64,000 nt of DNA, from NCBI RefSeq assembly GCF_007679495.1, contig NZ_VEGP01000022.1, forward strand, positions 1-64,000, given 5' to 3'. The notes under the pieces are model-generated. The model searched no databases and was not told the origin of the DNA. It was given only the letters and a program-made list of their open reading frames with translations. Source of the stretch: Paenibacillus sp. 32O-W (GTDB lineage: Bacteria > Bacillota > Bacilli > Paenibacillales > NBRC-103111). The position numbers and the translations under genes were made by a program. Positions 26,254 to 36,241 of this stretch are shown piece by piece (positions within the stretch are counted from its first letter, which is position 1; every line of letters begins with the position of its first letter).

Positions 26254-28686
26254 ATGACAAAAAAAGTAAAAGTCAGATCTTTGCTCATCGGGTTGGTTTT
26301 TTCACTGCTGTTTATCGGTTTGATTGGCAGAGTCTACTGGATACAGGTGGTCGAAGCTTCATGGCTGCAAAGCGAGGCGGAAATCCGTTGGAAGGAAAGC
26401 GAGGTTCTTCGGGCCAAGCGGGGGATGATTATAGACCGCAACGGAAAGGCTCTGGCCGAAGATTCCGCCGCTTACAACGTGACGGTTAATCCCCAGATAA
26501 TAAACGAACGGGGAATCGCCAGGGAAGTGGCCGCAGGCCTTGCCAAAATATTGAACGTTTCGGAGAAAGAAGGGAGTCTTGCCAAGCTGGAAGAGAAAAT
26601 TTACGGCTTGGTCACCAAGAAAAACAAAGACGGAACCGCCTTCCTGCGGGAAGTCGAAATACGCAATGAGGGCTACAAAGTAGATGCCGATAAGAAGGAT
26701 GAGCTGGAGGCCTTTATTGATGAATTGAAAAGAATTACCGACAAAAACAGTGTCGGAATTTACTTGAGAGAAACGCAGAAGCGTTATTATCCGAACAACC
26801 GGCTGGCCTCGCATATTCTCGGTTACATCGATTTGGAAGGAGAGGCCAAGAGCGGTCTCGAAATAATGTTCAACGAGCAGTTGATGGGTACCGATGGCGA
26901 TATAACCCGCAAGCGGGATCGGACTGGTGTCGAGCTGCCGGACGGGAAAGTTTCCTATACGCCGCCGGTTAATGGCATGAATCTCCGTCTAACGATTGAT
27001 CAGAATATTCAGTTCTACACGGAGAGCGCCATGCGCAAAGCGTATGACAAATGGAAGCCGAAAAATATGACGGCCATTGCGGTAGATCCGGCAACGATGG
27101 AAATCTTGGCCATGGCAAGCTTGCCGGATTTCAATCCGAATCGGTACTGGGAGATCGACAGCCAGAAGGATTTGATCAACCACGCCGTCTCGTCCCAGTT
27201 CGAACCGGGATCGACCTTTAAGCTGGTTACGCTGGCCGGTGCTATCGAGGAAGGGTTGTTCAAGCCGAATGACTGGTTTCAATCGGGTCAGCTGGCCGTT
27301 CCGGGTTATCCGGTGCATGACCACAATCGCGTAGGCTGGGGGCCTATCACTTATCTGGACGGACTCTTGCGGTCGAGTAACGTTGCTTTCGCCAAGCTGG
27401 GGTACGAGAAGATGGGTAAGGATAAGCTTCAGGAATATATCGATCGGTTCGGCTTCGGGCAGAAGACCGGAATTGAACTTCCGAACGAAGCTTCCGGCGG
27501 AATTCACATGCAATATCCTTCCGACGTAGCCCGCGCCACCTTCGGCCAGGGGCAGGTAACCGCCACCGCTTTGCAGCAGACGGCGGCTTATGCGGCCGTT
27601 GCCAATGGCGGAATACTATTGAAGCCATATCTGGTAAAGGAAATTATTGATCCGGTAACCGGGGAGGTCGTACAATCCTTCGGGCCGCAGCAGATTGGCC
27701 GCGTCGTCAGCGAAGAAACCGCCAGGCTGACCGGATTTTATCTGGAACAGACGATATCGAATCAGGAGAAAGGCTCGGGCCGCCATGCTTATATTGAAGG
27801 CTATAAGGTGGCCGGGAAGACGGGGACCGCGAACATCGTTCCTGAGGGAGAGAAGCAATATTCGAATGATACTTGGCTCGTTTCTTTCGTCGGATATGCA
27901 CCCTTGGACAATCCCCGCATTTTGATTACGGTTCTGGTCAATCAGCCTAACCTGAAAGGGGACTACCGTCTGGGCGGAGAGGTGGCCACTTCGGTCTTCA
28001 AAGAGATTGCCGTCCAGACACTCAATTATTTAAATGTCCCGGCAGATACTTCGTTGGAGTCCAGTTCCGCCGGAACGTCCTCGCTGGTCGTTCCTAACGT
28101 CACCGGCCAGACGCTGGCCGATGCGAAAACCATTCTCGGCCAATCCGGCCTGACCGCGGAAGTCATTGGAGAAGGCGAAACAGTCGTTAAGCAGTACCCG
28201 GAGCCCCGACGCGAAGTTTCCCGTTCCCAAGTTGTCTATCTGGCTTCCAAAAGTATTGGGGAACTGCAGGTACCCGATCTGACAGGAAAATCGATGCGGG
28301 AAGCGATGGAGATCTGTACATTTCTCGAAGCCGATTGCCAATTCAAAGGTTCGGGCTACGTAACGGCTCAATCCGCTGCGGAGAGCGGGGGAGCCAAATC
28401 GGTTGTTCTGGAATTAAAGCCGCTCAATCCGAATGCGGATGTCCAGGAGGAAACGGAGGAGCAGGAGAAGGAGGGAGAAGAATCAGGGAATGAAGCTTCT
28501 TCGCCTTCAGCGGACGATTCCGGTGTCTCATCCGGTCAATCTCGGGAAGATACCGGTCAGGATAAGGCCGGGGATAAACCGGATGACAAATCCGATCGTA
28601 AATCCGATGACAAAACGGACAAGTCCGATAATTCATCGGATGAACCGGTTCCTTCGAAGAATGCCGATCCATCGAAAAATTCCTAG
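26254..28686 (+). CDS. pbpB: Class B penicillin-binding protein 2B with two PASTA domains
   Basis: An 810-residue septal transpeptidase. An N-terminal membrane anchor (about 7-27) is followed by the dimerisation domain and a transpeptidase with active-site STFK near 319, SSN near 373 and KTGT near 521. Two PASTA domains follow (about 612-665 and 668-725), then a hydrophilic tail of some 80 residues made of Glu, Asp, Ser and Lys. ATG 26254 (GAGG upstream) is chosen; ATG 26212 would add 14 residues and overlap ftsL. It crosslinks peptidoglycan at the division septum. Confidence 0.95.
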   Translation: MTKKVKVRSLLIGLVFSLLFIGLIGRVYWIQVVEASWLQSEAEIRWKESEVLRAKRGMIIDRNGKALAEDSAAYNVTVNPQIINERGIAREVAAGLAKILNVSEKEGSLAKLEEKIYGLVTKKNKDGTAFLREVEIRNEGYKVDADKKDELEAFIDELKRITDKNSVGIYLRETQKRYYPNNRLASHILGYIDLEGEAKSGLEIMFNEQLMGTDGDITRKRDRTGVELPDGKVSYTPPVNGMNLRLTIDQNIQFYTESAMRKAYDKWKPKNMTAIAVDPATMEILAMASLPDFNPNRYWEIDSQKDLINHAVSSQFEPGSTFKLVTLAGAIEEGLFKPNDWFQSGQLAVPGYPVHDHNRVGWGPITYLDGLLRSSNVAFAKLGYEKMGKDKLQEYIDRFGFGQKTGIELPNEASGGIHMQYPSDVARATFGQGQVTATALQQTAAYAAVANGGILLKPYLVKEIIDPVTGEVVQSFGPQQIGRVVSEETARLTGFYLEQTISNQEKGSGRHAYIEGYKVAGKTGTANIVPEGEKQYSNDTWLVSFVGYAPLDNPRILITVLVNQPNLKGDYRLGGEVATSVFKEIAVQTLNYLNVPADTSLESSSAGTSSLVVPNVTGQTLADAKTILGQSGLTAEVIGEGETVVKQYPEPRREVSRSQVVYLASKSIGELQVPDLTGKSMREAMEICTFLEADCQFKGSGYVTAQSAAESGGAKSVVLELKPLNPNADVQEETEEQEKEGEESGNEASSPSADDSGVSSGQSREDTGQDKAGDKPDDKSDRKSDDKTDKSDNSSDEPVPSKNADPSKNS

Positions 28687-28741
28687 ATAAAAACAGATGA
28701 GATCTGCCCGAAGTCTCGAGACAAGTTGTTCTAACCCCTGG

Positions 28742-28784
28742 TTGTCCCGAATAGTCTGGATTATGAACGATCTTGACGGGACAA
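28742..28784 (+). promoter_or_regulatory. Hairpin before spoVD ribosome binding site
   Basis: TTGTCCCG at 28742-28749 pairs perfectly with CGGGACAA at 28777-28784 across a 27-nt loop and directly abuts the AGGGGG Shine-Dalgarno region of spoVD. There is no T run, so it is not a terminator. It could shape mRNA processing or translation of spoVD. Confidence 0.45.
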
Positions 28785-28801
28785 AGGGGGTTATTTCGTC
28801 C

Positions 28802-30745
28802 ATGCGAGTTTCCAGTGTAACCGTCAGGCGGAGGCTGTGGATAGCCATGCTTGCCGGAATATTGATTTTTTTAGCATTAGTGATACGATTGGCATATGTT
28901 CAGCTGTGGAAAGGTTCGGAATTGGCCGAAATGGCAGAGGATTCATGGAGAAGGAACATTCCCTTTGCCGCGAAACGGGGAGAAATTTGGGACCGCAACG
29001 GGGTGCGGTTAACCTATAACGTCAGTTCCCCTTCGGTCATGGCCATCCCCGCGCAGATTAAGGATCCCAAAATGACCGCATCCCGGTTGGCGGCAGCGCT
29101 GCAGGGCTCGGAGGAGAAAATTTACGAGCAAATTACGAAAAGGCAGTCCATCCAGAAAATTCAGCCTGCCGGACGGAAGATTACGGAGGAGAAAGCTCAG
29201 GAAATTCGCGCCATGAATCTCCCGGGTATTGTTGTTGCCGAGGATAACAAACGGTATTATCCGTTCGGATCCCTCGCCGCCCATATTCTCGGAGTTACGG
29301 GAATAGACAATCAGGGGCTAACGGGATTGGAAGCGAGGTACGATAAACTGCTGACCGGCCAGGCCGGGAATATTTCCTATCTGTCCGACGCTGCAGGACG
29401 CGAAATGCCGAACACTTCGGATGAATTTGTGAATCCCAGAGATGGACTCAATCTGCAGTTAACGATCGACCATTACCTGCAATCGGTCTTGGAGCGGGAA
29501 TTGGATCAAGCGATGCTGCAATTGCAGGCGGATCATATTATCGGGCTGATGATGGACCCGAATACCGGAGAAATCCTGGCTATGTCCGGACGGCCTACTT
29601 ATGAGCCCGACCGGTTTCGCGAATACCCGTCCGAGGTGTATAATCGGAATCTGCCCATCTGGATGACTTATGAACCGGGATCGACCTTTAAAATCATTAC
29701 GCTCGCCGCCGCTTTGGAGGAAGGAAAGGTCGATCTTCATAACGAGCATTTTTTCGATCCGGGCCATATTGAAGTATCCGGCTCCCGGTTGCGATGCTGG
29801 AAACGGGGAGGACATGGAAGCGAAACCTTCCTTGAGGTGGTGGAAAATTCATGCAACCCCGGATTCGTTGTCATGGGCCAGCGGCTCGGCAAAGATTTGC
29901 TGTTTGATTATATTAAACGGTTCGGCTTCGGACAGAAGACCGGAATTGATTTGAGCGGGGAAGAGAACGGGATATTATTTAAGCCCTCGCGAGTAGGGCC
30001 GGTAGAATTGGCCACGACATCATTCGGGCAAGGAGTTTCTGTTACCCCCATTCAGCAGGTGGCCGCCGTGTCGGCAGCTATTAACGGAGGCAAGCTGTAT
30101 AAGCCCCATCTGGCTAAAGCGTGGTATAATCCGGAGACGGGCGAGGTCGTCGAAACCATACAGCCCGAGCTGGTAGGCAATGTAATCTCAGAAAATACGT
30201 CGAAATTGGTCAGGGAAGCTCTGGAAAGTGTAGTGGCCAAAGGGACCGGGCGCAATGCATTCGTAGAAGGCTATCGGGTCGGCGGGAAGACGGGAACCGC
30301 CCAGAAGGTGGTCAACGGCCGCTATTCTCCTAATGAACATATCGTGTCGTTCATTGGCTTCGCGCCCGCAGACGATCCGAAAGTGGTTGTCTATATTGCG
30401 GTAGACAACCCTCAGGGAATCCAGTTCGGAGGTTTGATCGCTGCGCCGATTGTCAAAAATATAATGAGCGATGCTCTGCGGTATATGCAAATAGAGCCTC
30501 GCAAAGACCAAATAGAGAAAGAATATCGTTATGGCGAACCCAAGATGGTTGAGGTTCCTAATATGATAGGAGCTACTGTACAAGAGATTTACGAAGATAT
30601 CCGTTCCGACTTGAACATCGCCAAATCCGGCAGCGGGAATTATGTCATCAGTCAGGCTCCCAAACCGGGAACGAAGGTGGATCAAGGAGCGACGGTGAGG
30701 ATCTTCTTGTCCGATCAGGATCCGGGGCCCCCGGCACAAAAGTGA
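28802..30745 (+). CDS. spoVD: Sporulation-specific penicillin-binding protein SpoVD
   Basis: A 647-residue class B PBP: membrane anchor (about 17-36), dimerisation domain, transpeptidase domain with STFK near 292, SCN near 350 and KTGT near 495, and one PASTA domain (about 582-638). SpoVD works with SpoVE to make spore cortex peptidoglycan. ATG 28802 follows AAAGGGGG at a slightly long distance; the upstream ATG at 28697 would add 35 residues without hydrophobic character. The second PBP gene after pbpB matches the Bacillus order. Confidence 0.94.
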   Translation: MRVSSVTVRRRLWIAMLAGILIFLALVIRLAYVQLWKGSELAEMAEDSWRRNIPFAAKRGEIWDRNGVRLTYNVSSPSVMAIPAQIKDPKMTASRLAAALQGSEEKIYEQITKRQSIQKIQPAGRKITEEKAQEIRAMNLPGIVVAEDNKRYYPFGSLAAHILGVTGIDNQGLTGLEARYDKLLTGQAGNISYLSDAAGREMPNTSDEFVNPRDGLNLQLTIDHYLQSVLERELDQAMLQLQADHIIGLMMDPNTGEILAMSGRPTYEPDRFREYPSEVYNRNLPIWMTYEPGSTFKIITLAAALEEGKVDLHNEHFFDPGHIEVSGSRLRCWKRGGHGSETFLEVVENSCNPGFVVMGQRLGKDLLFDYIKRFGFGQKTGIDLSGEENGILFKPSRVGPVELATTSFGQGVSVTPIQQVAAVSAAINGGKLYKPHLAKAWYNPETGEVVETIQPELVGNVISENTSKLVREALESVVAKGTGRNAFVEGYRVGGKTGTAQKVVNGRYSPNEHIVSFIGFAPADDPKVVVYIAVDNPQGIQFGGLIAAPIVKNIMSDALRYMQIEPRKDQIEKEYRYGEPKMVEVPNMIGATVQEIYEDIRSDLNIAKSGSGNYVISQAPKPGTKVDQGATVRIFLSDQDPGPPAQK

Positions 30746-30849
30746 TCGTAATTTGCAGTTCGCTCCATATATATTTAATCAAGATGTTATTCGATCCGGT
30801 GCTGCCGGATCGATATAGACAGAGTCAGTCAAACCGAGGAGGATATCCG

Positions 30850-32340
30850 ATGCAGCTTAAAGAACTTGCATCTCTCATCGTTGGCTCCCGCATAACCGGA
30901 GCAGAAGAAACGGAGATAACCGGCATCCAGACGGATTCGCGCAAGGTGAAGCCTGGGGATTTGTTTATTTGTCTGCCGGGGACCGCGCAGGACGGTCACG
31001 AGTATGCCGGGCAGGCAATAACCCAAGGGGCTGCGGCGCTGGTGGCGGAACGTCCGTTGGACATTGCCGCCCCGGTGCTGTATGTCAAAGATTCAAGAAC
31101 CGCGATGGCGATTATCTCCGACCATTTCTACGGTTATCCCAGCCATGAAATGAAGGTTATAGGAGTAACGGGCACGAACGGCAAGACAACGACTACCTTT
31201 ATTATTGACAAAATTTTGTCCGATTATGGCCAGATTACCGGGTTGCTGGGGACCATCGGGATGAGAATCGGAGACAAAACCTACCCTACCCAAAATACGA
31301 CCCCGGATGCGGCCGATCTGCAGGCTGCTTTCAGACGGATGCGGGATGTCGGAACCGGGTACTGCATTATGGAAGTTTCCAGTCACGCCTTGGCTATGGG
31401 CCGGGTGAAGGGCTGCCGCTTCCGCACTGCGCTGTTTACCAATCTGACGCAGGATCATTTGGATTATCATCAGACGATGGACCGTTATTTGGCGGCCAAA
31501 GGCTTGTTCTTCTCCAGACTGGGCAACGAGTACTCCCCTCATGAATCCGACAGGAAATATGCCGTGCTTAATGTTGATGATCCGGCATCCGCCGAGCTTG
31601 CCGCCATGACCTCCGCGCAGGTTGTCACCTATGGCATTCATCAGGAAGCGGATGTGCGAGCCAGCGGCATTCAGTTTACCTCTGCCGGCACTTCCTTTAT
31701 GCTGTCCACTTTTTGCGGAGATGTTCCCGTCCACTTGAAACTTATAGGCAAATTTAACGTATATAACGCCTTGGGGGCGGTTGCCGCAACTTTGTTGGAA
31801 GGTGTACCGCTTCAACAAGTGAAGAATAGCTTAGAAGAGATGGAAATCGTGCAGGGGCGGATGGAGCCGGTGAACGAAGGACAGAATTTCCTCGTACTGG
31901 TTGATTATGCCCATTCCCCCGACGGACTGGAGAACGCATTAAAAACGATTAGCGAGTTTGTGGAGGGCCGGGTGATTACCGTTTTTGGCTGCGGTGGCGA
32001 CAGAGACCGCGGTAAACGGCCGTTAATGGGGGAAATTGCCGCCCGATACAGCGACTTTGTCTTTATGACATCGGATAATCCGCGATCGGAAGATCCGGAG
32101 CGTATTCTGGACGATATTGAGCCGGGCTTGCTGAAAGCGGGTCTTGCGTCATCGGAATACAGCAAAATCGCTGACCGGAAGGATGCCATCTATCAAGCAA
32201 TCGAGATGGCTCGGCCCAATGATGTTGTTCTAATAGCCGGCAAAGGGCACGAAACCTATCAGATCATTAACGGGACCGTCCTTCATTTCGATGACAGGGA
32301 GGTCGCTGGTGAAGCGATAAGGGGATTGAATCGTGATTAA
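30850..32340 (+). CDS. murE: UDP-MurNAc-tripeptide synthetase (meso-DAP adding)
   Basis: A 496-residue Mur ligase. The ATP loop GVTGTNGKTTTT lies near residues 103-114. The substrate-specificity motif DNPR near residue 409 predicts addition of meso-diaminopimelate rather than lysine. ATG 30850 is preceded by GAGGAGGATATCCG; in-frame starts further up (30742) lack a ribosome binding site. It shares 8 bp with murF. Confidence 0.96.
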   Translation: MQLKELASLIVGSRITGAEETEITGIQTDSRKVKPGDLFICLPGTAQDGHEYAGQAITQGAAALVAERPLDIAAPVLYVKDSRTAMAIISDHFYGYPSHEMKVIGVTGTNGKTTTTFIIDKILSDYGQITGLLGTIGMRIGDKTYPTQNTTPDAADLQAAFRRMRDVGTGYCIMEVSSHALAMGRVKGCRFRTALFTNLTQDHLDYHQTMDRYLAAKGLFFSRLGNEYSPHESDRKYAVLNVDDPASAELAAMTSAQVVTYGIHQEADVRASGIQFTSAGTSFMLSTFCGDVPVHLKLIGKFNVYNALGAVAATLLEGVPLQQVKNSLEEMEIVQGRMEPVNEGQNFLVLVDYAHSPDGLENALKTISEFVEGRVITVFGCGGDRDRGKRPLMGEIAARYSDFVFMTSDNPRSEDPERILDDIEPGLLKAGLASSEYSKIADRKDAIYQAIEMARPNDVVLIAGKGHETYQIINGTVLHFDDREVAGEAIRGLNRD

Positions 32341-33721
32341 TCGTTCTTTTTCTCAAATTGATCAAATGGTTAACGGAACAGGCCATATGAACGGTTCGGA
32401 GAGTCTGCAAATCTGCGGAGTCTCCACCGACAGCCGTTCCATCCAGCCAGGCAATTTATTTGTTCCCATCGTAGGGGACAATTTCAATGGTCATGCATAC
32501 GCGGAAGAAGCTTTTAACAAGGGAGCGGCGGCGGCGCTATGGCAGCAGGACCAAGGACAGCCCCCGGCAGGGCGCCCGGTAATAATGGTTGAAGATACGA
32601 TCGCTGCCCTTCAGCGGCTGGCCAAGGCTTACCGCGATCAGCTGCCCGTCCGCATTGTCGGGGTTACGGGCAGCAACGGCAAAACGACGACGAAGGACAT
32701 TACAGCTTCCATTCTGTCAACCACTTATCGTGTTCATAAGACCAAAGGAAACCTGAATAATCATATCGGGCTACCATTGACTCTCCTGCAGCTGGCCGAG
32801 GATACCGAAATGGCCGTTATCGAGATGGGGATGAGCGGACGCGGAGAGATTGAGCTGCTGTCCAGGCTGGCGGAGCCGGAGGCCGTTATTATTACCAATA
32901 TCGGCGATGCGCATTTGCTGCAATTGGGAAGCCGGGAGGAAATTGCGAAGGCCAAGACCGAGATTTTAAGCGGTTTGAAGAAGGATGGTTTTTTTGTCTA
33001 CAACGGCGATGAACCTTTGATTGAACGTACTTATCCGAATATGCCGCATCCGGATTCGATGCTTCGTTACCGGTTCGGGCTCTCCGAGAGCAATGACATT
33101 TACCCGACCGCTATTCTGCAGGATACCGATGGGATGCATTTTCATATTAATTGGCCGGACTCACCGGGCTATTACCTTCCGCTGCTGGGAGAACATAACG
33201 TCATTAATGCGCTGGCGGCAATCGCAGTTTCCAAATACATGGGAGTGCAAGATAAAGACATAGTTGAAGGTCTGAAGAAGGTAGAAATGTCCGGAATGCG
33301 GATCGAAATCGTTCGCTCGGCATCCGGCGCCTTGCTGCTGAATGATGCCTACAACGCCAATCCTGCAGCTATGAAGGCGGCTATTCGCCTGCTTCATTCT
33401 TTAAAGGGACACCAGAGGAAAATGATCGTACTTGGAGACATGCTGGAGCTGGGCCCGGAAGAGGAAGAATTTCACCGGGAGGTAGGCCGGCTGCTGGATC
33501 CCGAGGAGATTAACCGGGTATTCGCCTATGGTCCTTTATCTTATTATATTGCGGAAGAAGCCGGGCGGAAGCTTGGCCATGAACGGGTGCAGTGGTTTAA
33601 TGACCGCCAGCAGCTGATCGAGGCGCTTACTTCCGCCATACTCCCCGGAGATGCCGTTCTGTTCAAAGCATCCAGAGGTATGAAGCTGGAGGAAGTTGTG
33701 CAGGCCGTCCAACAATCATAA
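32333..33721 (+). CDS. murF: UDP-MurNAc-pentapeptide synthetase
   Basis: A 462-residue Mur ligase that adds D-Ala-D-Ala to the UDP-MurNAc-tripeptide. The ATP loop GVTGSNGKTTTK lies near residues 109-120, and LNDAYNANPAAMKAAI near 337-352 is typical of MurF. The start is GTG 32333, overlapping the murE stop, with AAGGGGATTG upstream, which suggests translational coupling. Confidence 0.96.
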   Translation: MINRSFSQIDQMVNGTGHMNGSESLQICGVSTDSRSIQPGNLFVPIVGDNFNGHAYAEEAFNKGAAAALWQQDQGQPPAGRPVIMVEDTIAALQRLAKAYRDQLPVRIVGVTGSNGKTTTKDITASILSTTYRVHKTKGNLNNHIGLPLTLLQLAEDTEMAVIEMGMSGRGEIELLSRLAEPEAVIITNIGDAHLLQLGSREEIAKAKTEILSGLKKDGFFVYNGDEPLIERTYPNMPHPDSMLRYRFGLSESNDIYPTAILQDTDGMHFHINWPDSPGYYLPLLGEHNVINALAAIAVSKYMGVQDKDIVEGLKKVEMSGMRIEIVRSASGALLLNDAYNANPAAMKAAIRLLHSLKGHQRKMIVLGDMLELGPEEEEFHREVGRLLDPEEINRVFAYGPLSYYIAEEAGRKLGHERVQWFNDRQQLIEALTSAILPGDAVLFKASRGMKLEEVVQAVQQS

Positions 33722-33789
33722 CTTGCGCAAAAATTAATTTATAATCTTACTCAATAGATCTAACGGGACTGGATTCAGGAGGGTTTATC

Positions 33790-34755
33790 GTGATTGATTT
33801 TAAAGAAATAATGTTTCCTCTCGGCGCCGCCTTCGTGTTGGCTTTGTTGGCAGGCCCGCTGCTTATCCCGGTATTGCGGGCATTGAAGTTTGGCCAGCAA
33901 ATCCGCAAGGAAGGCCCGCAGGCTCATCAGAAAAAAGCAGGAACTCCCACGATGGGGGGAACTATCATTCTGCTGGCTCTTGCGATTGCGGCGCTTCGTT
34001 TTGCCGATAAAACCCCCGAGCTTGTCATATTATTGGTTGCTGCACTAGGCTTTGGACTGGTAGGCTTCCTGGATGACTATATTAAGATCGTATTCAAACG
34101 TTCGCTAGGGCTGACGGCCAAGCAGAAATTAGCCGGCCAGCTGATTGTTTCGGGGATCGTCTGCTTTCTGTTATACCGGATCGATCATCCGACGGAGGTA
34201 CAAATTCCTTTCTTCGATGCGGCTATTCCGCTTGGCTGGTTCTATTACATTTTCGTTATCCTTCTGATGATGGGCATGTCCAACGCCGTCAACTTCACGG
34301 ATGGATTGGACGGCTTGCTTGCGGGAACGAGCGCAATTGCTTTCGGGGCCTTTGTCATTATAGCCATGAAGCTGCATAGTCCGGATATCGCAGTGTTCAA
34401 TGCGGCGATGGTCGGCGCGGTGCTTGGCTTCCTGGTCTACAATGCGCATCCTGCGAAAGTGTTCATGGGCGACACCGGATCTCTCGGGATCGGAGGAGGG
34501 TTGGTCGCCGCGGCCGTGTTAACCCATACCGAACTGCTGCTGCTCATTATCGGAGGGGTGTTCGTGATCGAAATATTGTCGGTCATCATTCAAGTGATTT
34601 CGTTCAAAACGACCGGTAAACGGGTTTTCAAGATGAGCCCGATCCATCATCATTTTGAATTGGTCGGCTGGTCCGAGTGGAGGGTCGTCACGACATTCTG
34701 GGTGGTCGGATTTCTGCTTGCCGCGTTCGGACTTTATCTAAATGAGGTGTTCTAG
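33790..34755 (+). CDS. mraY: Phospho-MurNAc-pentapeptide translocase
   Basis: A 321-residue polytopic enzyme with about ten membrane segments that makes lipid I from UDP-MurNAc-pentapeptide and undecaprenyl phosphate. Signature loops are FLDDYIK near residue 95, NFTDGLDGL near 168, [10 protein letters not shown] near 228 and SPIHHHFE near 286. The start is GTG 33790 after GGAGGGTTTATC. It lies 68 bp behind murF. Confidence 0.97.
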   Translation: MIDFKEIMFPLGAAFVLALLAGPLLIPVLRALKFGQQIRKEGPQAHQKKAGTPTMGGTIILLALAIAALRFADKTPELVILLVAALGFGLVGFLDDYIKIVFKRSLGLTAKQKLAGQLIVSGIVCFLLYRIDHPTEVQIPFFDAAIPLGWFYYIFVILLMMGMSNAVNFTDGLDGLLAGTSAIAFGAFVIIAMKLHSPDIAVFNAAMVGAVLGFLVYNAHPAKVFMGDTGSLGIGGGLVAAAVLTHTELLLLIIGGVFVIEILSVIIQVISFKTTGKRVFKMSPIHHHFELVGWSEWRVVTTFWVVGFLLAAFGLYLNEVF

Positions 34756-34758
34756 CAT

Positions 34759-36186
34759 ATGAAGCATCCAAGAGAGTATAAGAATCAAGAAGTGATTGTG
34801 CTGGGCCTGGCCAAGAGCGGAATGGCTGCAGCCGTTCGATTTCATGAGCTTGGAGCCAAGGTAACGGTTAATGACCGTAAAGATCGTAATCAATGCCCGG
34901 AGGCCGACCCGTTGGAGGCGCTGGGTATTTCTGTTGTTTGCGGAGGCCATCCGGATTCCTTGATTCATGAAGGTGTAGCTCTGGTTGTCAAGAACCCGGG
35001 CATTCCTTATGGGGCGGAGCCGGTTAGGAAAGCTCTGGAGCTTGGAATAGAAGTAGTGACTGAAGTTGAGGTCGCTTATCAGTTAAGTGAAGCCCCGATC
35101 ATCGGCATTACCGGTTCCAACGGGAAGACAACTACGACGACATGGGTCGGAGAAATGCTGGCTAAGGCAGGCAAGTCTCCGATCGTTGCCGGCAATATTG
35201 GACGGGCCTTGTGTGATGCCGCTAATGATGCTACTAAAGATCATTGGCTTGTGGCGGAACTGAGCAGCTTTCAATTGAAGGGTACCGATCAGTTCCGTCC
35301 GCGCATAGCTTGCTTGCTGAATGTTTATGAGACGCATCTGGATTACCACGGCACCATGTCGGATTATACGGCCTCTAAAGCGAAGCTCTTTGCGAATCAA
35401 TATAAAGAGGATATTGCCGTATTGAATTGGGACGATACCGAATGCCGCCTCCTCAGCTCTAAAGTGCAGGCAAGGGTATTCCCCTTCTCCATGAAAGAAG
35501 AGTTGGAGGAAGGGGTATACCTGCGCAGACACGCGGAAACCGGAAGGCTGGAGAGGGATATAGTCTACCGGGATTCAGAAGGAACGGTTCATCCCATAAT
35601 CCGGGCGGAGGAGATTGGTATCCCCGGAGATTTTAACGTAGGGAACGGTTTGGCCGCAGCGGCTATTGCTATCGCCGCGGGCGTGCCCTTGCCTTATATT
35701 ACCGAGTCGCTGCGTGAATTTCGCGGCGTAGAGCACCGCCTGGAATATGTTAGGACTTGCCGGAACATTGCCTACTACAATAATTCCAAGGCGACCAATC
35801 CGGCGGCTACGATCAAGGCGCTCGAAGTATTTGATCAACCTATCGTGCTGATTGCCGGGGGGATGGACAGACAGGGGACCGATAAGGAGATGGATTATCG
35901 GGAATTGGAGCCTTATCTGCGGGATAAGGTAAAGGCGGCTGTTTTTCTCGGGGAAACCCGTGACAAATTAGCCAACGTGGCCCGATCGGCAGGAATGACC
36001 CGGGTTCGTTTGGTTGATAATGGGAGTAGCCCGTCCGAAACGTTGGCGCAGGCGGTCAAGTATGCGGAAGAGCTGGCGGAACCCGGGGATGTGGTCCTTT
36101 TATCACCGGCATGCGCAAGTTGGGACATGTTTCCCTCATTCGAAGAACGGGGACGAATGTTTAAAGAGTCCGTGCATAACCTTTAA
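34759..36186 (+). CDS. murD: UDP-MurNAc-L-alanine:D-glutamate ligase
   Basis: A 475-residue Mur ligase adding D-glutamate. An N-terminal nucleotide fold (VLGLAKSGMAAA) precedes the ATP loop GITGSNGKTTTTTW near residues 115-128 and the conserved LLNVYETHLDYHG near 192-204. ATG 34759 follows AATGAGGTGTT at the mraY end, with only 3 bp between the genes. Part of the same operon. Confidence 0.96.
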   Translation: MKHPREYKNQEVIVLGLAKSGMAAAVRFHELGAKVTVNDRKDRNQCPEADPLEALGISVVCGGHPDSLIHEGVALVVKNPGIPYGAEPVRKALELGIEVVTEVEVAYQLSEAPIIGITGSNGKTTTTTWVGEMLAKAGKSPIVAGNIGRALCDAANDATKDHWLVAELSSFQLKGTDQFRPRIACLLNVYETHLDYHGTMSDYTASKAKLFANQYKEDIAVLNWDDTECRLLSSKVQARVFPFSMKEELEEGVYLRRHAETGRLERDIVYRDSEGTVHPIIRAEEIGIPGDFNVGNGLAAAAIAIAAGVPLPYITESLREFRGVEHRLEYVRTCRNIAYYNNSKATNPAATIKALEVFDQPIVLIAGGMDRQGTDKEMDYRELEPYLRDKVKAAVFLGETRDKLANVARSAGMTRVRLVDNGSSPSETLAQAVKYAEELAEPGDVVLLSPACASWDMFPSFEERGRMFKESVHNL

Positions 36187-36241
36187 CAAGGGATAACCAA
36201 GCCTTGGCTGTCCCCACATTGATGGTGAGAGGTGTGAGGAC

